DNA of 64,000 nucleotides from Breviolum minutum Mf 1.05b.01 (taxonomy: Eukaryota; Sar; Dinophyceae; Suessiales; Symbiodiniaceae). This document shows positions 57,800 through 64,000 of this stretch, one piece after another. Location of the stretch: NCBI GenBank assembly GCA_000507305.1, contig DF239938.1:82681-146680 (forward strand), in the 5' to 3' direction. Position 1 is the stretch's first letter. Each line of letters begins with the position of its first letter. The translations under genes were made by a program, and so were the position numbers. The notes beneath the pieces were generated by a model. The model was not told the origin of the DNA. It was given only the letters and a program-made list of their open reading frames with translations, and did not search any database.

Positions 57800-58745
57800 T
57801 TTCCGCAGACCAAATTTCTAGGGTCAGCACCCGAACTTCTTCTGCAAAAACGTTTTGAAGCCATCTTTACCCTGCGGCAAAATTGGTGCAAGACTACCTT
57901 GAGAGACATCGTTCGCGGAACAAAAGCTATGGTCCAAAACGCTTCAAAAAACAACTCAGAGCAGACATTTTCAAGAAAGAGATGCCACATCTATACTGCA
58001 AACATTCGGCATTCAAGAACTGCGCATTACTTCTCTGATGTTCATTTCTTGTGCTTCCTATGGCCAAGCGGCTTGGCTGTTAGATGCAGGCGAGCTGAGG
58101 CCAAAAAAAAACGCTGGAATCTTCACCCTACAAACATCAATAGTCTTTCCATACCAAAGCCATGGAAAGAAAAAATATGACTTTTGCTTCAACTTTGCCA
58201 TCCATTTTTAAGGTCATCCCTGAATCCTCGCCATGGGCGTCGAAAACGCCTTTGCACCCAAGAACTCCACGTTCTCGGCATCTCGGCTGCGCTGCAAAAA
58301 TTCTCGCTGCGCTAGGGACCTGAAACGAAGGCCACCTCCATCATTTTGTGATTCAACAGACTTTCAACTGACTTTCACCCAACCTCTGCCGTCGTGTTTG
58401 GAGACCCGAATGCTGTTGCTGTCTTGCCAGAAAGTCCTGCTCCTCGCCATCAGTTGCGACAAGTCTATGTCGTGCAAGGCAACACCATTCTGTCCTCTTG
58501 CTCTCGCCGCAAGAGACGCTGGCCCTGAAACAGAAAACCATTACAAGAACACCATAAGGAACTACTGCAATTTCCATGCTTTGGCCAAACATGGTCAGTG
58601 ATTGAGCCAAGTGGTACGTCCAAGTGGTACGCCTTAGTCTCTGCGCTCGGCAGTTGTGGACAGCTCGTGGCCTCAACACGCTGAAACTTTCCATTGGGGC
58701 GAATGCGAAACAGCTCCAGTGCTGCCCGTTTTTGCTTGGCTCCCT
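57800..58745 (-). CDS. Unrecognised multi-exon protein
   Basis: Four minus-strand stretches look coding: about 58620-58745 (AKQKRAALELFRIRPNGKFQ, RVEATSCPQLPSAETKAYHL); about 58370-58525 (SLAARARGQNGVALHDIDLS, ARSRTFWQDSNSIRVSKHDG); about 58218-58318 (SLAQREFLQRSRDAENVEFL, after TTTCAG|GTC); and about 57835-57925 (NDVSQGSLAPILPQGKDGFK). They lie in order, one orientation and good composition, but the joins are unresolved. No family is recognised and no TM segment seen. Confidence 0.4.
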
Positions 58746-58759
58746 GCCGATAAACATTT

Positions 58760-60993
58760 CTGCTTCTTTTGCACCTGGAGACTTAGGGAATCACCATACG
58801 TTCCAATGATTGCCATCAGAGTCTGGCTATCCGCAATTCCACGAATGTAAAAAGCAAAAAGTGAGACCCCTCCCTCCTGATTGCATTCATATCCCCCCCA
58901 AAAAAAAATGACGTTAACATCCCACTTCCATCCATCTTCCCCTAAGATGTGCTTAGAAACCCCTGGGGTCTAGGCTCTGCCCAATTGCACCTGTACCGCT
59001 CCCAAAGGTGGCGGAAGTGGTGCGAGTGCAGGGCACGAGCTGGATGCCCTGCTCCGCCTACATGCTTGCAAAGGTGAGGTTTGGGGCATGCCATGGCCGC
59101 CATGATGGTGTAAAACATCAACTATAAAATTTGGTTGAATTCCGAATCCATCATTTTTGAGCCATCCAAAAATCACACCCCAAAAAAAAGAAAAACATCT
59201 GCACTGCGAAGCCTCTAATTTTTAAACAAAAAAATAAATACCTCACTCACCTCAAATTCCTTGCAAATTTTCTTACGGCGGTTACTTACAATCTCAGTTG
59301 GCTAAGGGCCCCTGGCACGATGCTCGGAAACTCCGGAGAGGTTGGCCGCGAGATCACCGGCAAGGTCGGTGAAGACCCCTCAGCCTGCCAAGGTGCCAAC
59401 GTTTACTCCGCTCCACCCAATTTTCTTCCGCATAAATCCTAGGAAAAGTCAGCAAACCCCCCTGGTTTCGTAAATTTCAATATATGGGGGTTTCCTAAAA
59501 TGGTGGGTTTCCCCAACAACCATTGGTTTTCCTACAAAAAATGATCATTTTGGGGTGTGAAATGGGGGTACCACCATTTTAGGAAACCCCCAAAAATTCA
59601 GCAATCATAATCTGAAACAAAAAAACACAAGACTTCAGCTTGTTCTGAACATCTGTGAATTGGATGCGTCTTGTTTTTTTTCATAGTCATAACAATCCTT
59701 TCCCAGTCATACTGCAGCCAAGGTGCTGCGGCCATGAGATTGAGTAAAGTTTTGGTCCTTTGAAGTTAGCACATTGGCCACCTAAACACAAACACAACGA
59801 CACAACCGTGAGGAAAAGATGTTCACTGTGAGAAGCATCATGACACATCAAGATCCAGGCCCGGCCGGCAAATCTCACATTTTTTGCCCAGTTGTGGGAT
59901 TTGCCTAATGGATTTTTTCATCAGTATGTGACTTATTGATCTTTCACCTTGAAAAAGGAATACGATTCATGATGATTTTGTTGATTTTTTGTTCAAGTTT
60001 TTCCCCAATTTCCAATGGGATGATTCTGAAAATAAAACTTCGTTTTTTGCTCCCCATGGATTTTCAAGAATGGAAAAGGCCCTCCACCGCAGCGCGCCTC
60101 TGACAAGTGCACCAATCTTGGTGGGATCATCTGTTTACGCTTCCAAGTTCTGCAAAGTTGGAATAAACTTGAAATTTCGCTTTCTTGGATGTTCCCTTCA
60201 TAGCAGGCAGTCACAGCTCTTTACAAATCGTCATTTTTTAGAAAAAGTCTTTCAAACTGTTTTAGGTTCGCGAGATGAAGCTGAAAACAAATCGTTAACC
60301 ACTCTGGGTTGGCGTGCGTGCAACTGCATTTTCTATACGATTTCTCCTTGCTTGTTGCAAGTTCATGATTGCAATTATGCTGTTTGATGGCTCTAAGGCA
60401 TGAGCCAAGAGAACAAGTGACAGGCCAGTCAAGTCAATCTGGACTTGCAACACTCAGCAATCTCTCTTCACAACAGCCATATCAACCTGCTGCATATCTT
60501 ATCTTATCACGACAAAACACCCAAAAAAAAACACCCAACCAGATGACAGCAGAGACTTCCAACCTCAAACGACACCGGTCACGTCTCTCCCGCCTCAATC
60601 TTGGGCCTCTCAAGTGGACCATGGGATCATGGGATACACATCCCCCGTTCCACAAAGCAAGAATGGCTTTTGTGAAGATGAAGGTTTTGAAGAAAGTGTC
60701 TTCAAATCAAAATAAAAAATAAAAAAATCAATGTATCATTTGACTTTCATTTTGGGAAAGGGATACACACAAAATAGGAACATCCTCAGAAGGCTGTCAA
60801 AAACTTCTGTCTTTCGTGACTTTCGTGCAGAGTTGACATTTCGTGATTGCTCTGCTTCAGGGTCAAAAGCCCAAATGATAGTGTTTGATGGTGCAAAAAA
60901 AGGGACTAAAATAAGGTGCTCCCTTTTTAAAATCCCAAAAAAAAAACAACTGAAAAAGGAGACCAACTTTCCGGTGCACAGCTTGCCTTGCCT
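58760..60993. other. Spacer with one foldback and ambiguous exon candidates
   Basis: Short stretches at 58995-59065 (plus strand, VAEVVRVQGTSWMPCSAYML before AAAG|GTGAGG) and 59305-59390 (minus strand, VFTDLAGDLAANLSGVSEHR) look coding but read acceptably on both strands. No gene could be assembled. Confidence 0.35.
59486..59591. mobile_element. MITE-like foldback, related to family A
   Basis: GGGGGTTTCCTAAAATGGTG at the left and CACCATTTTAGGAAACCCCC at the right form a perfect 20-bp terminal inverted repeat. The plan and the GGTTTCC/GGAAACC ends resemble family A copies at 1314 and 2588. Confidence 0.7.
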
Positions 60994-62424
60994 TCAACAT
61001 TGCATCACTTCCAGCATCTGCAGACGTGGTCGTATCTCAACTTCACATTTCCCGGCACGTTGTGCCAAGGTGGCCCTCGTGAAATCCAACAACCCCAGCA
61101 GGTCCGGACGTGGTAGCGATAGCTGGAAAGTGGCAAGCAGCTCGCAAACGACCAGCTTCATCAAATCGAGGGCATAAAAACGCCCCGGACAACGGTGCAG
61201 GCCTTGGCTGAAAGTGGTAAAGCTAAAGTCATCAAACGAGTTTTCTGCGAAACGATCTGGTTGAAAACTGTCAGGCGAAGGAAAATCGCTCGGATCTAAA
61301 TTGGGTAAGAGATGTGAGACCACCACGTATTGCCCATGGGGTACCACGTACATGGACCCATGCGACTTTATGTAGAAGTCACTAGACACCACTTTGCGAA
61401 TTGCGCCAATGGTATGAGCAGTCAAACGCAAAGTCTCCTTGATGCTTCGCATGACAAACTCCGAAAAAACCCGGTCTCCAATCACAGCCTTTTCAAGCTC
61501 CTTTGGATGCTCTAGCAAGAGAAGGAGTGTCTGTGCAGCGCCTATTGCTGGGTTTTTGTGGGCAGCAAAAAGAAGTCCTATGATCAGTTCGGCATGCTCA
61601 TTTGCAGGTCTCCCAACGTCGCTAGTTGCAGCTTGTAACCAGACTCCCTTTTTGGCGGAAGCAGGCCAAACATTCAATGCTCTATCAAGTTTGGCCTGCA
61701 CTCGTTTGCGAAGACGAAACACTGGTAGCCAAATCAAGAACCACGACAAAAGCCGCGGGAGGGCTACACCCTTTGCAGTTGCATCCTCAATACAGTCTTG
61801 CAGGTGCATGAAATCGTCCAAAAAGTCACTGCCTTGATCATGATATGCTTTCAGCAGTTGTGTTCCAAGTAGGTGCGTAACAACTGCATGCAGCATGATG
61901 CGCCGCATTGTTTTGAGGAAGTCTGTAATTATGATACGTTCCTTGGAAAATGCTGCAGAAATGGCTTCTGCTACTGCTTCCTTCATAGAAAGTTCATCTG
62001 CTGATGTTGAAAATCCTCGCTGTTTCAGAATGCGACGATGAAAATCAGTACCCGTGAAGACGTTCAACTGACCCAAAGTCCACGCAAATCCAAAATCCGC
62101 AGTGGCTTCTTTGGAGGACAAAATGCTTTCTGGAGCATTCACCACCTGTGCCATCTCCTCTCGACCAGCAACGACAGTCATACGAAGCCCTGCCAGGTTG
62201 AGACGGAAAAGTCCAAGTCCAGCATGCCCAAGCATGAAATTACGTGGATCATGGCGATATGCTAAAGCATGGCCCAACCATGGCAATTCACCAGGACAAG
62301 TTGGTGGCTCTTGTAGGTTTCGTTGCCCTTGTTTCGGTCCACATTTTCGACGTAAATAAGCCACGACTAAGATCCCCGACACCGAGATAAGAGCTCCAAC
62401 AAGTATCCGACGTTCTTTCTCCAT
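60994..62424 (-). CDS. Cytochrome P450 monooxygenase, single exon
   Basis: 476 residues from the ATG at 62424, a complete microsomal-type P450 length. The N-terminal anchor (ILVGALISVSGILVVAYLRR) is followed by the Pro-rich hinge PPTCPGELPWLGHAL. The I-helix reads LLFAAHKNPAIGAAQ, with Asn291 where most P450s have the oxygen-activating Thr. The K-helix ExxR is ETLR (E330, R333), the PERF-like motif is QPDRF, and the haem loop is FSQGLHRCPG with ligand Cys412. The AAHKNPAIGA I-helix and CPGRFYA loop recall the CYP51/CYP7/CYP8 group, some of which are isomerases with Asn at that site; substrate cannot be told. It probably sits on the ER facing the cytosol and would need a reductase partner. It has no introns, unlike ALG6 and GPHR nearby, so an origin by reverse transcription of mRNA is possible. 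Confidence 0.9.
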   Translation of the reverse strand: MEKERRILVGALISVSGILVVAYLRRKCGPKQGQRNLQEPPTCPGELPWLGHALAYRHDPRNFMLGHAGLGLFRLNLAGLRMTVVAGREEMAQVVNAPESILSSKEATADFGFAWTLGQLNVFTGTDFHRRILKQRGFSTSADELSMKEAVAEAISAAFSKERIIITDFLKTMRRIMLHAVVTHLLGTQLLKAYHDQGSDFLDDFMHLQDCIEDATAKGVALPRLLSWFLIWLPVFRLRKRVQAKLDRALNVWPASAKKGVWLQAATSDVGRPANEHAELIIGLLFAAHKNPAIGAAQTLLLLLEHPKELEKAVIGDRVFSEFVMRSIKETLRLTAHTIGAIRKVVSSDFYIKSHGSMYVVPHGQYVVVSHLLPNLDPSDFPSPDSFQPDRFAENSFDDFSFTTFSQGLHRCPGRFYALDLMKLVVCELLATFQLSLPRPDLLGLLDFTRATLAQRAGKCEVEIRPRLQMLEVMQC

Positions 62425-63642
62425 GGCTCGACGTCTTCGGTTTTGCACAACCTGTCCATATTATGCTAACATATCCAGTACTTGCTTAAACACGGTTGCA
62501 AGAATTCATAGAATCATAGAAATCTTCATTTTGGAAATACTTTGGAAACATTGCGTGCACAGCCATGAGGCTTTTGACTTTGGAGCCTTTAACCTGTTTT
62601 CTGTGGTCTTTTGAACCGTAAAACTGTTGTTGATTCACGAAGAAAATAACAAAATAATTTGAGAGTGACAAAAACTCCAAGGTCAAATAATCTCAGTCAG
62701 AAATCTAAGGCGGGAAAGAAGGTCATGTTCAGGTCATAGAACTATCAACCAAAAATACCTTCGCACTCACTATTCGAATTGTTTCAGCAAAGAATGGTTG
62801 TTTAGATGTTTTGTAAGGAAAAAAAGATGATCATTCCTACTCCGGATCTTAACACGTCGAACCAGAGCAATCGCCAAAAAAGGATGAAAGGCAGACGTCG
62901 TATGCCAGGGAGAGTTTGAGTTTGAATTATCGCAATGAAATTTTCCAACGTCTTATTTTCCAAGATACTATTCGAAATCAATGTGTTGTCTGATCTCCCT
63001 GAACTTTAGTGTGATATGCAAACTACACGTACGTTACTGACATGTCATTCAAAACAACACAATTCCAGCTCTTCACTTTTCTTTTCACTGAGGTGACGAT
63101 GGGTTGTTTAAGTCAATGAATGCACGATCTGGCGATGGACGCCAAAGATTCAAATGTAAAATAATGCAATGCACAACAAAAAATTCAAAGCACACGAATG
63201 CTCCTTTGTTTGCTCTCGAGTCTTAATGGGTTTGAAACATTTTTTCGTTGGTGGTACTCCATATCTAAGGCAAGCCTTCGTTTCATGTTGTCACCTTCTC
63301 TTCAATAACTCCAACATTTGAAACAACAAAAACTAATATTATGCAAACATGTGTCGAGTTTCTTGGACTTTGTTTCACGTGAGGTGAAATCCGCTGGATA
63401 CTCCTCAACAACGGGGTGACAACAAAACAAATTCAAAAAATAATTTCAAAAATTTTTGATCGGCTTTCATAAGAAAGGAACAGGGAAAGTTCAGCTGGGT
63501 TTTAAAGCTTGATTCCGATACCTGGAGCCAACACAAAAACCCCAAAACCTGAAAAGTCATCCCGGTCCCAATCAGTCAAGTGCAATGGTAAGTACTTGAA
63601 TTGAATCCAAGTTGCGATATTCAGCACTTAGGGCCACCAAAC
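62425..63642. other. Spacer without supported gene
   Basis: Upstream of the P450 I see no further exons, and no relict spliced-leader sequence in the 200 bp before its start codon. The sequence is AT-rich. Confidence 0.45.
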
Positions 63643-63699
63643 AAACAAAGAAAGAAAGAAAAAAAAAAAAACAAACAAACAAACAAACAAACAAACAAC
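63643..63699. repeat. (AAAG)n/(AAAC)n microsatellite
   Basis: AAAGAAAG and a 14-base A run are followed by about eight AAAC units. Confidence 0.85.
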
Positions 63700-63894
63700 C
63701 TGTCCCAACAAACAACATACCTACTGATGCGCATTCTACTCCGTATTTTTTGTCGGCCTAAGGCCTAGCCTTTTTAAAAAATAAACGGATTCCAAATCTA
63801 GACATCCTTCGATGGCCACCCAATTGTTTGTCCTCGCGCCCCCCCAAAACGTAGGCCAAATTCACTTCTCTTTTTCAAGTCCACATGTCCATTA

Positions 63895-63908
63895 CCACCA
63901 CCACCATC

Positions 63909-63949
<41 letters not shown>

Positions 63950-64000
63950 CCACAACCACAACCACAACACAACAACCACAACAACCACAACAACAACAAC
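63895..64000. repeat. (ACC)n/(AAC)n microsatellite running off the window end
   Basis: CACCAC units, then about 14 AAC units, then ACAACC units to the last base. The pattern resembles the compound repeat at 25737-25919. Confidence 0.85.

Noticed and set aside
59290..59395. tRNA-like CTCAGTTGGCTAAGGGC stretch
   Set aside because: No acceptor or anticodon stem pairing and no GTTCGA T-loop; the stretch reads as coding sequence.
1..64000. Dinoflagellate spliced-leader RNA gene or relict leader (ending TTTTGGCTCAAG)
   Set aside because: I looked for the conserved leader end on both strands by eye and did not find a convincing match.

Overview
The window looks like nuclear DNA from a dinoflagellate, most likely a Symbiodiniaceae-type genome. 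The main evidence is splicing. One gene (ALG6, 42.6-47.6 kb) can be followed through 17 exons whose joins keep one continuous reading frame. Its 16 introns use GC (7), GA (6) or GT (3) donors, and every acceptor is AG followed by G. Other signs are small exons in AT-richer intron sequence, a dinoflagellate-type lipocalin-like protein, many foldback mini-elements and microsatellites, and every recognisable gene lying on the minus strand.

Layout, host genes (all minus strand): an acidic repeat protein (3.3-4.0 kb); isolated exons at 6.1, 10.2 and 12.9 kb; a lipocalin-like protein (14.2-17.9 kb); a coiled-coil protein (21.0-23.2 kb); an MFS transporter (23.8-25.3 kb); an unrecognised multi-pass membrane protein with an internal tandem duplication (26.7-29.1 kb); a Golgi pH regulator/GPR89-like protein (40.5-42.3 kb); ALG6 glucosyltransferase (42.6-47.6 kb); an EF-hand protein (48.2-48.5 kb); an unrecognised protein (57.8-58.7 kb); and a single-exon cytochrome P450 (61.0-62.4 kb).

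Two related tyrosine-recombinase retrotransposons (32.56-40.29 and 50.15-57.33 kb, also minus strand) are the most unusual content. Both have split direct repeats and both sit between AT dinucleotides in AT-rich sequence. Each encodes a small hydrophobic ORF0 whose start codon lies in the terminal repeat, a coiled-coil ORF1, a gag-like protein, reverse transcriptase and RNase H, a cytosine-5-methyltransferase-like domain and a tyrosine recombinase. In the first copy, gag through recombinase is one open 2082-codon frame, although its RT palm seems to have lost about 50 residues. The second copy keeps that RT segment but carries two in-frame stops, two frameshifts and a methyltransferase/recombinase deletion, plus an extra terminal-repeat unit.

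The remaining sequence is mostly introns and spacers with MITE-like foldbacks (at least five families) and simple repeats. No rRNA, tRNA, CRISPR array or bacterial-type operon was found.
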